NCBI RefSeq assembly: GCF_025403485.1
Contig: NZ_CP099966.1
Span: forward strand, 3,633,001-3,697,000
Direction of reading: 5' to 3'
Origin: Chryseobacterium paludis
GTDB lineage: Bacteria; Bacteroidota; Bacteroidia; Flavobacteriales; Weeksellaceae
DNA: 64,000 nucleotides
The notes under the pieces are model-generated. The model searched no databases and had not been told where the DNA came from. It worked only from the letters and a program-made list of their open reading frames with translations. Of the stretch, positions 54,205 through 63,018 are shown piece by piece. How positions within the stretch are numbered: the stretch's first letter is position 1; each line of letters begins with the position of its first letter. A program made the translations under genes and the position numbers.

Positions 54205-55473
54205 TTATTTTTCTAAGATCATTGTAATTCCCTGCCCTCTGGCCGCACAAATTGAAATAAAGCCTTTTCCACTTCCTTTTTCATTTAAAAGTTTAGCCAG
54301 TGTGGCAATTATTCTACCACCTGTTGCTGCAAATGGATGGGCTGCAGCAAGGCTTCCTCCTTTTACGTTAAGTTTATTTCTGTCTATTTTTCCCAATGCT
54401 TTTTCGAGGCCAAATTTTTTAGCGAGATCATCATTTTCCCAAATTTTAATTGTTGCCAGAACCTGTGCTGCAAAAGCTTCATGGATTTCATAATAATCAA
54501 AATCTTCAAGGCTCATTCCTGCTTTTTTCAACATTCTTTCTGCTGCAAAAACAGGCGCTAAAAGTAAATTTTGTTTATTTTCAACATATTCAATTCCGGC
54601 TAATTCTGAAAAGGTAATATATGCTAAGATCGGGAGGTTATTTTCTTTTGCCCATTCTTCACTTGCTAATAAAATAGCTGAAGCTCCATCTGTAAATGGG
54701 GTAGAATTTCCAGCTGTTAAGGTTCCGTTTTTTTTATCAAAAGCGGGTTTTAGCTGAGCTAATTTTTCAAGACTTGTATCAATGCGCAGGTTGTTGTCTT
54801 TATCCAGGCCAAAAGCAGGGGTGATCATATCACTAAAGAAACCTTCATCATAAGCTTTTGCCATATTTTTGTGACTTTTAAAAGCCAGTTCGTCCTGATC
54901 TTCCCGGGATATCTGGTAGTATTTTGCAGTTATTTCCGTGTGTTCACCCATCACTAAACCAGTTTTAGGTTCTTGCCCTTTATAAGGAATTGGCATCCAG
55001 TCTTTCAGCTTAGGACTTAATAATTGCTTTAACTTTCCGAAAGCTGATTTTTCTTTATTAGCTTTTAGGAGAGCTTTACGCAATCTTGCTGATGATTCAA
55101 AAGGAATATTGCTCATTGCTTCGACACCACAGGCGATGCCACTTTCTATTTGACCCAAGGCAATTTTATTTCCAATATAGATTGCGGCTTCAATTCCAGT
55201 ATCACAGGCCTGTTGCAGATCACATGCCGGAGTTGCCTGATCCAGAGAAGTATTCATTACGGTTTCTCTGATGAGGTTGCTTTCCGAAATATGTTTGATA
55301 ACAGCACCACCGGCAACTTCTCCAAGAAGTTTCCCTTTCAGATGATAGCGGTCTATTAATCCATTTAAAGCAGAGACCAGCAAATCCTGATTTCCGGCAT
55401 TTGCATAAGCGGTATTCATTCTGGCAAAAGGAATTCTGTTGTATCCTATAATAGCCACTTTTTTTGTTTCCAT
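54205..55473 (-). CDS. Thiolase (acetyl-CoA C-acyltransferase, FadI-like)
   Basis: A 422-aa thiolase. Nucleophile C90 is in CDLQQACDTGIEA. The active-site His lies in YEIHEAFAAQV and the final Cys in SICAARGQG. The GGSLAAAHPFAATGGR loop is like FadI and trifunctional-type thiolases rather than the usual biosynthetic form. It probably works in fatty-acid beta-oxidation or a reversed condensation. It follows the TetR gene by 10 bases. Confidence 0.9.
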   Translation of the reverse strand: METKKVAIIGYNRIPFARMNTAYANAGNQDLLVSALNGLIDRYHLKGKLLGEVAGGAVIKHISESNLIRETVMNTSLDQATPACDLQQACDTGIEAAIYIGNKIALGQIESGIACGVEAMSNIPFESSARLRKALLKANKEKSAFGKLKQLLSPKLKDWMPIPYKGQEPKTGLVMGEHTEITAKYYQISREDQDELAFKSHKNMAKAYDEGFFSDMITPAFGLDKDNNLRIDTSLEKLAQLKPAFDKKNGTLTAGNSTPFTDGASAILLASEEWAKENNLPILAYITFSELAGIEYVENKQNLLLAPVFAAERMLKKAGMSLEDFDYYEIHEAFAAQVLATIKIWENDDLAKKFGLEKALGKIDRNKLNVKGGSLAAAHPFAATGGRIIATLAKLLNEKGSGKGFISICAARGQGITMILEK

Positions 55474-55483
55474 ATGATAAAAT

Positions 55484-56089
55484 TTATGATGGAATGATAT
55501 TGAGTTCCTGATCTATAATTAATAATATTCTGTCTAAGGCAAGATTTAGATAGCTTTCATCACCAGTTGTTTTGGAAAGTAAAATTCCTCCTTCGGTTAG
55601 CATAATGAATAGGGAAGCCAATTCGTTGGCGTTCGCATTTTTCTTAAGCTCTCCATTTTTCTGACCTTCAACAATTGTTGTTGAGATTTTTTTAATCCAC
55701 CCCTCAAAAGATAGAGTTACCTGTTTTTTTAGTATTGGGAAAGTATCGTCTGCCTCGGTAGCAGCATTCATCAGAGGACATCCACCATTAAGAAAAACTG
55801 CTTTCCAGCTTTTGCGATAAAAATTGACAAAGGCCTTTAATTTATCCAGGGCAGAAGGAAAGTCCTCTCCCAAAGATCTGGCCATACTCTTACTCAATAA
55901 TGTTGAATTGTATTTATAAGCTTCAAGCGCCACTTCGTCTTTGTTTTCAAAGTTGCCATAAATACTGCCTTTTGTTAATCCTGTAGCTTCCGTAATGTCC
56001 GAAAGCGTCGTTGAGAGATAGCCTTTCTTATTAAATAAGGGGGCTGTTGTCTCAATAATAAACTGTTTGGTCTTTTCTGCTTTTGACAT
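55484..56089 (-). CDS. TetR/AcrR family transcriptional regulator
   Basis: A 201-aa regulator starting at 56089 (MSKAEKTKQFIIETTAPLF); an ATG at 56128 adds 13 unlikely residues overlapping the promoter. The HTH is GYLSTTLSDITEATGLTKGSIYGNF. The C-terminal domain resembles the YxaF/TetR_C group (CPLMNAATEADDTFP). It heads the thiolase-thioesterase-FabF unit and lies next to a palindromic operator at 56118-56139, so autoregulation is likely. Confidence 0.92.
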   Translation of the reverse strand: MSKAEKTKQFIIETTAPLFNKKGYLSTTLSDITEATGLTKGSIYGNFENKDEVALEAYKYNSTLLSKSMARSLGEDFPSALDKLKAFVNFYRKSWKAVFLNGGCPLMNAATEADDTFPILKKQVTLSFEGWIKKISTTIVEGQKNGELKKNANANELASLFIMLTEGGILLSKTTGDESYLNLALDRILLIIDQELNIIPS

Positions 56090-56117
56090 AATCATGAAAT
56101 TATATGCAAATATACAA

Positions 56118-56139
56118 AAATATACCAAATGGTATATTT
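56118..56139. promoter_or_regulatory. Probable TetR operator
   Basis: A perfect inverted repeat with 9-bp arms (AAATATACC and GGTATATTT) and a 4-base centre, 29 bases before the TetR start. It overlaps TAnnTTTG-like boxes in the same promoter area. Confidence 0.75.
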
Positions 56140-56151
56140 GGTTTTAAAACT

Positions 56152-56179
56152 AAGTCTGAGAGTGTTAACTCCCAGACTT
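56152..56179 (-). terminator. Terminator of the esterase gene
   Basis: AAGTCTGAGAGT (56152-56163) pairs with ACTCCCAGACTT (56168-56179) with one wobble, followed by a T-rich run on the minus strand. Confidence 0.65.
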
Positions 56180-56188
56180 AATATGATT

Positions 56189-57169
56189 TTATTTAAATAA
56201 AGCTTCTTTTATTGTTGAAGCTGCCTGAGCTATTGATTCCTGAATGGCGGGAATGTGAGCCAATGGATTCAGCATTCCGTAATCGTGAATGAATCCTTTA
56301 TAAACAGCAAGTGTGGTAGGAACTCCTGCTTCGTCCAATTTTCTTCCGTAGGCTACCCCTTCGTCATGAAGAATATCATTTTCAGCAACGTGAAGCAATG
56401 CCGGAGGTAATCCTTTCAGTTCTTCAAGAGAAGCCTGATATGGTGAAGCATATTTCTCTTTTCTTTTTTCAAGATCTGTGGTATAGTTATCCCACATCCA
56501 TTTCATTAACGGAGCAGTTAAAAATCTTTCCTGTCCATATTTTTCATAAGATTCTCTTGAGAAATCAGAGTCAGTAACTGGCCATAATAAAACCTGGTAT
56601 TGAAGTTTTGGTCCGTTTTTGTCTTTTGCCATCAAAGAAACTACTGCAGCCATATTTCCACCCACACTATTTCCAACGACCGCTAATTTTGAACCATCAA
56701 CGCCAATATCTTTCCCATTTTCAGCAACCCATTTTGTAGCGGCATATGCTTGATTAACAGCTGTAGGATATTGAGCTTCAGGAGAAGGTGTGTAATCCGG
56801 GAATACTGCAACAGCACCACTTTTTACAACAAGATCCCTCACTAATCTTTTATGAGTAGGAAAATCTCCTAAAACCCATCCGCCACCATGGAAGAACATA
56901 AATACCGGAAGATTATCTTTTGCTCCTTTAGGTTTTACAATGTGGATATTTAGTGAAATTCCATCCTGGGTAATTGTTCTTTCAGACTCTTCAATATCAG
57001 AATAATCAAAACTTACTGATTTTTGTGCTCCCACAAGAACTTGTCTTGCGTCTTCAGGCGACATTTCTTCAATTGGTTTTCCGCCTCCACCGTTGAGTTC
57101 TTTAAGAAATGCGCGAATATCTTTTAGAATATGTGGATCGGTTTCTGCGGGTTGGATATGGTGTGACAT
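56189..57169 (-). CDS. Alpha/beta hydrolase, hormone-sensitive lipase family
   Basis: A 326-aa esterase. The oxyanion HGGGW motif is in MFFHGGGWVLGDF, the nucleophile elbow is GNSVGGN, and the catalytic His is in GFIHDYGML. There is no signal peptide, so it is cytosolic. It probably cleaves short acyl esters. It lies downstream of the OsmC gene on the same strand (45-base gap) and may share its transcript. Confidence 0.9.
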   Translation of the reverse strand: MSHHIQPAETDPHILKDIRAFLKELNGGGGKPIEEMSPEDARQVLVGAQKSVSFDYSDIEESERTITQDGISLNIHIVKPKGAKDNLPVFMFFHGGGWVLGDFPTHKRLVRDLVVKSGAVAVFPDYTPSPEAQYPTAVNQAYAATKWVAENGKDIGVDGSKLAVVGNSVGGNMAAVVSLMAKDKNGPKLQYQVLLWPVTDSDFSRESYEKYGQERFLTAPLMKWMWDNYTTDLEKRKEKYASPYQASLEELKGLPPALLHVAENDILHDEGVAYGRKLDEAGVPTTLAVYKGFIHDYGMLNPLAHIPAIQESIAQAASTIKEALFK

Positions 57170-57214
57170 AATGTTTGGTTTTTAAGGTTGTTAATTGGTT
57201 ATAGTAGTAAGGTT

Positions 57215-57631
57215 TTAAGCTAAAGTAGCATTCAAGGTAATTTCAAAATTGAAAGCTGCACTTACAGGACATCCTTCTTCAGCTATTTTAGCATACTTTT
57301 GGAAATCCTCTTCAGAAAGGCCAGGAACTTTTGCAGTTAAAGTTAATTCCGACTTCGTAATTTTTCCGATACTTGGATCAAGGGTAATCACAGAAGTTGT
57401 TTTTAATTCCTCAGGAGTAAAACCTGCTTGTGATAATTCTGCACTTAGTTTCATGGTAAAGCATCCTGCGTGAGCAGCAGCCAATAACTCTTCCGGGTTT
57501 GTTCCTACTCCATCAGCAAAGCGGCTGTTGAAAGAATACTGTGTTTCGTTTAAAGTAGTACTTTGAGTCGTTAAACTTCCTTTTCCTTCTTTGATGTTAC
57601 CGTTCCAAACGGCTGTTGCGTTACGTTTCAT
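57215..57631 (-). CDS. OsmC/Ohr family peroxiredoxin-like protein
   Basis: A 138-aa OsmC family protein reducing organic hydroperoxides with a two-cysteine site: one in AAHAGCFTMKLS and one in AEEGCPVSAAF. The N-terminus RNATAVWNGNIKEGKG is typical of the OsmC subgroup. It lies between the AraC gene (upstream) and the esterase gene. Confidence 0.92.
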   Translation of the reverse strand: MKRNATAVWNGNIKEGKGSLTTQSTTLNETQYSFNSRFADGVGTNPEELLAAAHAGCFTMKLSAELSQAGFTPEELKTTSVITLDPSIGKITKSELTLTAKVPGLSEEDFQKYAKIAEEGCPVSAAFNFEITLNATLA

Positions 57632-57718
57632 AATGTTTTGTTTTTAAATTATTTTAAATTGATTTTTGATATGACAAAGGTATGGTGTTGATGGGTTGAT
57701 CTCAATAGATAAAAAGAA

Positions 57719-58591
57719 CTAAATATTGTACTTTTTTCCCGATGAGTAACTTTTTTTGAAATTGGAAGGTGTACTGCCTACTTTGTTTGTAAAAAGTCTG
57801 TTGAAATAAGCAGGGTCTTCATATCCGAGGTCGTAAGCAATTTCTTTTACCGGTTTATCCGTATAAAATAGTAGCCTTTTCGCTTCGAGCAAAATCCTGT
57901 TAATGATCAACTGATTTGGAGATTCCAAATTTAAATGTTTAAATTTATGAGTCAATGTTTTTGGGGCAATACGCAATATTTCTGCATAATCGGCAACATT
58001 ATGTTTTTCCCTGAAATGGATTTCCAGGTTTCTGCTAAAGTCTCTGAATACATCCAATTCATTACCAGGAATATTAACGACATCCGTTTCCAGGTTTTGC
58101 TTTTTCCATTTTCTTGTTGAATGAATGATAATCTGTTTCAGATAGGTTCTGATCATTTCCTCATTCGACGACTGTTTCCATTCGAGCTCATGCCTTATAT
58201 TTTTAAGTAAACTTTCAATAACGATAGACTCCTCTGAATCAAGTTCTACTTTTGGAATTTCAAAAATGTTGTGAAAAAGAAGCCCATCACAGGCAACTTC
58301 TTTATCGTGGATCTGAATGCAGTAAAAGTCCCTATTATAATAAAGAAGAACAGATTCGTTCGGGTTTCCCTTTTTTACATCGAGGTATTGATTAGTAAGA
58401 AAAAACAGCGTAGGTACGTCTGTCTTGTAATGATTGAAATCCACACTGAGTTCATATCCAGGAGGAACAAAAAAAATTTTGATCTCGGAACGGAACCTAT
58501 TTTCTTTAAGGGTGTCTAAATTTTCTTCAGAAAAAACATCGAATCCAAACTTTTTATAAGGGTCTTCAAAAATTAAACTTTGTGAGAGCAT
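57719..58591 (-). CDS. AraC family transcriptional regulator
   Basis: A 290-aa regulator. The N-terminal half is a cupin-like sensor (residues about 30-130). The C-terminal 100 residues hold two HTH motifs, with the AraC signature VKEIAYDLGYEDPAYFNRLFTNKVGSTPSNFKK shown here only in part. It is on the same strand as and upstream of the OsmC and esterase genes, so it may control them. Confidence 0.9.
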   Translation of the reverse strand: MLSQSLIFEDPYKKFGFDVFSEENLDTLKENRFRSEIKIFFVPPGYELSVDFNHYKTDVPTLFFLTNQYLDVKKGNPNESVLLYYNRDFYCIQIHDKEVACDGLLFHNIFEIPKVELDSEESIVIESLLKNIRHELEWKQSSNEEMIRTYLKQIIIHSTRKWKKQNLETDVVNIPGNELDVFRDFSRNLEIHFREKHNVADYAEILRIAPKTLTHKFKHLNLESPNQLIINRILLEAKRLLFYTDKPVKEIAYDLGYEDPAYFNRLFTNKVGSTPSNFKKSYSSGKKYNI

Positions 58592-58739
58592 TGATATACT
58601 TTAACAATAAAGATACAAAAATGAATAATGTCAATTCTATTAATTCTTCGTATCATGCATGTAAGAATAAAAATTTATATATTTCCGATAATTCTATGAT
58701 CAATATTTACATTTAAATATAATTTTCTTTAAAAACTAT

Positions 58740-59618
58740 ATGAGCAGTTTAGAAAATATTCTGAGAGAAATAACTCCTCTATCTCCAGAGGATAGTTTTC
58801 TTGTATTTGACAGGATAAAAACATCCTTTGATTTCCCCTATCATTATCACCCGGAAATTGAGATCAATTTTATTTATAAAGGAAAAGGATATCGCCGGAT
58901 GGTAGGTGATCATACGGGAGAGATCGGAGAGATCGAATTAGTGCTGGTTGGTCCTAATCTTCCACATTGCTGGGCGAATTATAAATGTAAGAACAAGAAA
59001 ACGTATGAAATTGTAGTACAGTTCAATCAGGATTTCTTTAACCAATCTCTGATGCAGAAAAATATTCTGAAACCCATTAGCAATTTGATCAATGAATCGA
59101 TCAGGGGAATTTTGTTCTCGAAGGAAACGGCAGAAAAGCTGAAGGAATCATTTCTTAATTTATCAAAGATGAATAGTTTTGAATCTTTTATAGAGATCAT
59201 GAAAATTCTCAATGAATTGGCTACCGCTGAAAATAAAACATTTTTATCATCCTATAGTATTGAACTTGAGACATTTGTGGATAGTGATAAAATGAAAACG
59301 ATCCATGATTTCGTTCATAAAAACTTTGAAAATAAAATCACCTTAGATCATATAGCCTCACTGATCAATATGAGTAGTGTGAGCTTTAATAGGTTTATCA
59401 AGAAAAGGACAGGTAAAACTTTTGTGAACTACCTCAATGAGATAAGAGTAAGTTATGCTGCCCGTTGGCTAATGGAAAAAAACCTTACTATTTCTGAAAT
59501 TGCTTTTGAAGCAGGTTTTAATAATATTGCCAACTTTAATAAGGTTTTTAAATCCATAAAAAAAACAACACCCACAGAATTTAAGGAGCAGTTTAAAGGA
59601 GTTAAAAAGATAGAATGA
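58740..59618 (+). CDS. AraC family transcriptional regulator with cupin sensor
   Basis: A 292-aa regulator with an N-terminal cupin (FPYHYHPEIEINFIYKG; VGPNLPHCW) and a C-terminal AraC HTH pair (LTISEIAFEAGFNNIANFNK). Sugar-responsive AraC regulators have this form. It is divergent from the other AraC gene and upstream of the SusC/SusD pair, so control of that pair is plausible. Confidence 0.9.
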   Translation: MSSLENILREITPLSPEDSFLVFDRIKTSFDFPYHYHPEIEINFIYKGKGYRRMVGDHTGEIGEIELVLVGPNLPHCWANYKCKNKKTYEIVVQFNQDFFNQSLMQKNILKPISNLINESIRGILFSKETAEKLKESFLNLSKMNSFESFIEIMKILNELATAENKTFLSSYSIELETFVDSDKMKTIHDFVHKNFENKITLDHIASLINMSSVSFNRFIKKRTGKTFVNYLNEIRVSYAARWLMEKNLTISEIAFEAGFNNIANFNKVFKSIKKTTPTEFKEQFKGVKKIE

Positions 59619-60043
59619 TATTTTTTATTTAAAAGATTTCATATTCTTGAGTCCGGATTTAGGTATTCGGATTTTCTTTTGATAAGCAGTAAACCGATAA
59701 GAATGACAGAATAAATTGATTATAAATCACAATTTGCATGCAAAAATCATCAAAAACACCTATTATTTTTAATCTCTAAAAGTATTATAAAAGACTGTCT
59801 GTCAGGAGAAAATAAGACGGCTTAAAAAATGTTAGAAAAAATAATATCGTTTTATGACAAAATAGTATTATATCTAATTGAGCACAAAAATTAGATTTGT
59901 CAATATGAATTAAATTTTAACAAAACTTTAATTGTTTGGTGTTTATGATACATAAATGTTAAGCAAAATAAGTTGGGTTTGTTTTATAAGTAAAAACAAG
60001 ATGTAAAGTACTGATTCTAAATTAAACACTATTTAATCTACCT
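59619..60043. other. 425-base gap before the SusC gene
   Basis: No gene was seen. The stretch is very AT-rich and should hold the SusC promoter; TAGATTTG at 59892-59899 fits the -7 consensus but lacks a well-spaced -33 TTG. The leader would be about 140 bases. Confidence 0.4.
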
Positions 60044-63004
60044 ATGAGAAAAACTGCTATACCGGTTTTATTAGCCTTTTCTGTGTTTGGATATGCACAA
60101 GAAGCTAAGCCAGCCGATACAACTAAAACAGCCGATATTGAAGAGGTTGTTGTGACATCTTTGGGGATCAAAAAACAAGCACGCTCTCTTACCTATTCAA
60201 GCCAACAGATTGGCGGAGATGAACTGACTGCTGTAAAGACTCCCAATCTTTTAAATTCCATCAACGGAAAAGTTTCCAATGTGCAGATCAATAGAACCAA
60301 TGGTGTAGGAAGTTCCGTAAGAGTGGTAATGAGGGGGAATAAATCTGTATCTAATAGTCAGCCATTGTATGTGATCGATGGAATTCCAATCATCAATGAT
60401 GCGGGGAAAGCTCCTGAGATCAGTCAGTATTCAAGTATGCCAGATGCGGGGGATGTATTAAGCTCCATCAACCCAGATGATATTGAAAGCATGAATTTTC
60501 TTAAAGGAGCTTCAGCTTCAGCGCTCTATGGTTCTGCAGGTGGTAACGGTGCAATATTAATCACAACAAAAAAGGGGAAAGCCGGAAGAAGTTCTATTAG
60601 CTATAGTTCTAGTTTCAGTGTAGAACGGGCATATAGTCTTCCTAAATTGCAACACAGTTATCTATCCTATGATCCATCTGTGGCGAACGACACTCCAGGT
60701 GCCTCTGTTCAGAGTTGGGGAGCAAAAGGATCTTCTAAGGATTACTTAAAAGATTTTCTACAAAACGGAACAACATGGGTTAATAGTCTTTCCTTTCAAT
60801 CAGGAAATGAGAAATCAACAAATTATTTTTCTTTAGGAAATACAACCAACAAAGGAGTTGTTCCTCTTTCTTATTTTGATCAGTACAATGTCTCTTTCAG
60901 AAACTCCAGTAAATTTCTGGATGATAAATTAACGTTGGATGCTAACTTCATTGGTTCCATACAGAATAGTGAAAACAGACAATCCCCGGGGGTATCTTTT
61001 TCTCCCTTAACGAGTCTGTATTGGTTGCCTAGAGGAGTAGATTTTGATCAGTATGGGGGAGATAATTATTCCTACATTGATAAAAATCGTTTACTTCCAG
61101 CCCAAAATTGGTGGGAGGTAAAGCCAGACGGATCATTTAAAGGAAATCCTGCTACACAGAATCCATATTGGATATTGAATAGAGATAAGGTGACAGTAAG
61201 TAACAAAAATACATACAGTGCAGTAGCTCTATCCTACCAGATCAATCCTTGGTTGACTGCCAGAGTGCGTGGAAACTACAGCTGGAGTATCTCCGATAGC
61301 CAGAGAGGAATTTCTGCCTACTCAGACCCGGCATTGTTGGTCAATGGAACGAATGGAAGATTGCTTAGAAATACATATGAAAATTCTTCCACTTATGGAG
61401 ATGTTTTATTGGTTGGTAGCCCAAAATTAAGTGAGGATATTTCTCTAGACTTTACAGTGGGAGGAAGTATTAATACAACAAGAAATAAAGTAACGCAAAT
61501 TGATAACGCCAGTCTGGTAACACCCAATTTATTTGCACTAAATAACCTTTTGTGGCCAGGAAACAGGGCTCCGGGAGATGGGTATCATTATATTTATTAT
61601 AACTTAAAAAAACAGGTACAGTCATTTTTTGCCAGTGCGTCTGTTGGATACAAAAATATGTTGTACCTGGACATGACATTCAGAAACGACTGGGATTCTA
61701 CTTTGGCCTTAACTGGTAGAAAAGGATTTGACTACGAATCAATAGGTGCAAATGCTATATTATCCTCGGTCTTTAAACTTCCGGAAGTTATTAATTTCTG
61801 GAAATTAAGGGCATCTTATGCTACTGTTGGGCTAGGGTTGCCACCAAATATATCAAACGCAATGCTAGAATATAATAAAGGATATTCTTTTGGAGTAGAC
61901 GCAGGAACAATTGTATATCCTAAGAGTTCATTTGTTACTGATCCCCGTTATAAGGATCTATTTCCAAAACCGGAGCTTAATAAAACATTTGAAGCAGGTA
62001 CTGAATTGAGAATACTTAGAAACAGGCTTAATTTTGATTTTACTTATTATGACTCTAATGCTACTAATCAATTGTTAGAAACATTGATCTCTTCCAATTT
62101 AGGAGGCATTCCTACTGGTTCATATTATATTAATGCCGGAAAGATACAGAATACGGGGTTTGAATCTTCATTATCATACAAGATTTTCAACACAGGGAAA
62201 TTTGATTGGACAACCACATTGAATGGATCTGTGAACAAAAACAAGATCGTGGAACTATTTCCGTCAAGCCTAAATATTCCTCAGGATCAACTGTTTTCAT
62301 TGACTGGTGGTGGAAACTACACAAAAATGAAATTGGGAGGTTCGTTTGGTGATATTTATGGAATTAAATATCAAAGAGACGATCAGGGTCGTATTTTAGT
62401 GGATAAAGATGGTATTCCATTAGCAACTACAGGGAGCCTTGGTTATTTAGGTAACCCAAATCCTAAATTTATCTTAGGTTTTAACAATAATTTTAATATT
62501 GGTAAATTAGGCATTTCCTTCCTTGTTGATGGGAAATTTGGAGGACAGGTATTATCACTTACTGAAAAAGCGAATGATGTTTATGGTGTGAGCCAGGCTT
62601 CTGCGAATGCTCGTGATGCAGGAGGGGTATCTATTCCAAATTCAGTGTATGCACCGGGAACACCTAATGCAGGACAGATCTATACTGGCAAAACAGATCC
62701 AAAAGCATACTATAAAGCAATTGGAGGAATTGAAAATAATACAGGGATTGATGAGGCCTATATGTATAGTGCTACAACAGTACGTTTACGCCAGGCATCA
62801 GTCTCCTATACCTTTGATGTGAATTCAAAATATATGAGAAGTGCAACAGTAAGTCTTGTAGGAACGAATTTGTTTTTCTTCTATAAAAAGGCGCCGTTCG
62901 ATCCTGAGCAGGTATCAGGAAATACACCTGGTGGTGTAGGGGTAGATTCATTTGGATTACCGATCACCCGATCTATTGGATTATCACTAAAAGCTAACTT
63001 CTAA
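60044..63004 (+). CDS. SusC/RagA family TonB-linked outer membrane transporter
   Basis: A 986-aa outer membrane barrel that takes up large nutrients with its SusD partner. A signal peptide (residues 1-19) is followed at once by a TonB-box-like stretch (IEEVVVTSLGIKKQ). The plug carries the SusC signature (QPLYVIDGIPI near residue 105; ASALYGSAGGNGAILITTKKG). It lacks the N-terminal carboxypeptidase-regulatory-like domain seen in many SusC proteins. The barrel ends in an aromatic C-terminal Phe (LKANF). The partner SusD gene follows after 14 bases. Confidence 0.94.
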   Translation: MRKTAIPVLLAFSVFGYAQEAKPADTTKTADIEEVVVTSLGIKKQARSLTYSSQQIGGDELTAVKTPNLLNSINGKVSNVQINRTNGVGSSVRVVMRGNKSVSNSQPLYVIDGIPIINDAGKAPEISQYSSMPDAGDVLSSINPDDIESMNFLKGASASALYGSAGGNGAILITTKKGKAGRSSISYSSSFSVERAYSLPKLQHSYLSYDPSVANDTPGASVQSWGAKGSSKDYLKDFLQNGTTWVNSLSFQSGNEKSTNYFSLGNTTNKGVVPLSYFDQYNVSFRNSSKFLDDKLTLDANFIGSIQNSENRQSPGVSFSPLTSLYWLPRGVDFDQYGGDNYSYIDKNRLLPAQNWWEVKPDGSFKGNPATQNPYWILNRDKVTVSNKNTYSAVALSYQINPWLTARVRGNYSWSISDSQRGISAYSDPALLVNGTNGRLLRNTYENSSTYGDVLLVGSPKLSEDISLDFTVGGSINTTRNKVTQIDNASLVTPNLFALNNLLWPGNRAPGDGYHYIYYNLKKQVQSFFASASVGYKNMLYLDMTFRNDWDSTLALTGRKGFDYESIGANAILSSVFKLPEVINFWKLRASYATVGLGLPPNISNAMLEYNKGYSFGVDAGTIVYPKSSFVTDPRYKDLFPKPELNKTFEAGTELRILRNRLNFDFTYYDSNATNQLLETLISSNLGGIPTGSYYINAGKIQNTGFESSLSYKIFNTGKFDWTTTLNGSVNKNKIVELFPSSLNIPQDQLFSLTGGGNYTKMKLGGSFGDIYGIKYQRDDQGRILVDKDGIPLATTGSLGYLGNPNPKFILGFNNNFNIGKLGISFLVDGKFGGQVLSLTEKANDVYGVSQASANARDAGGVSIPNSVYAPGTPNAGQIYTGKTDPKAYYKAIGGIENNTGIDEAYMYSATTVRLRQASVSYTFDVNSKYMRSATVSLVGTNLFFFYKKAPFDPEQVSGNTPGGVGVDSFGLPITRSIGLSLKANF

Positions 63005-63018
63005 TTTTACAATACAAA

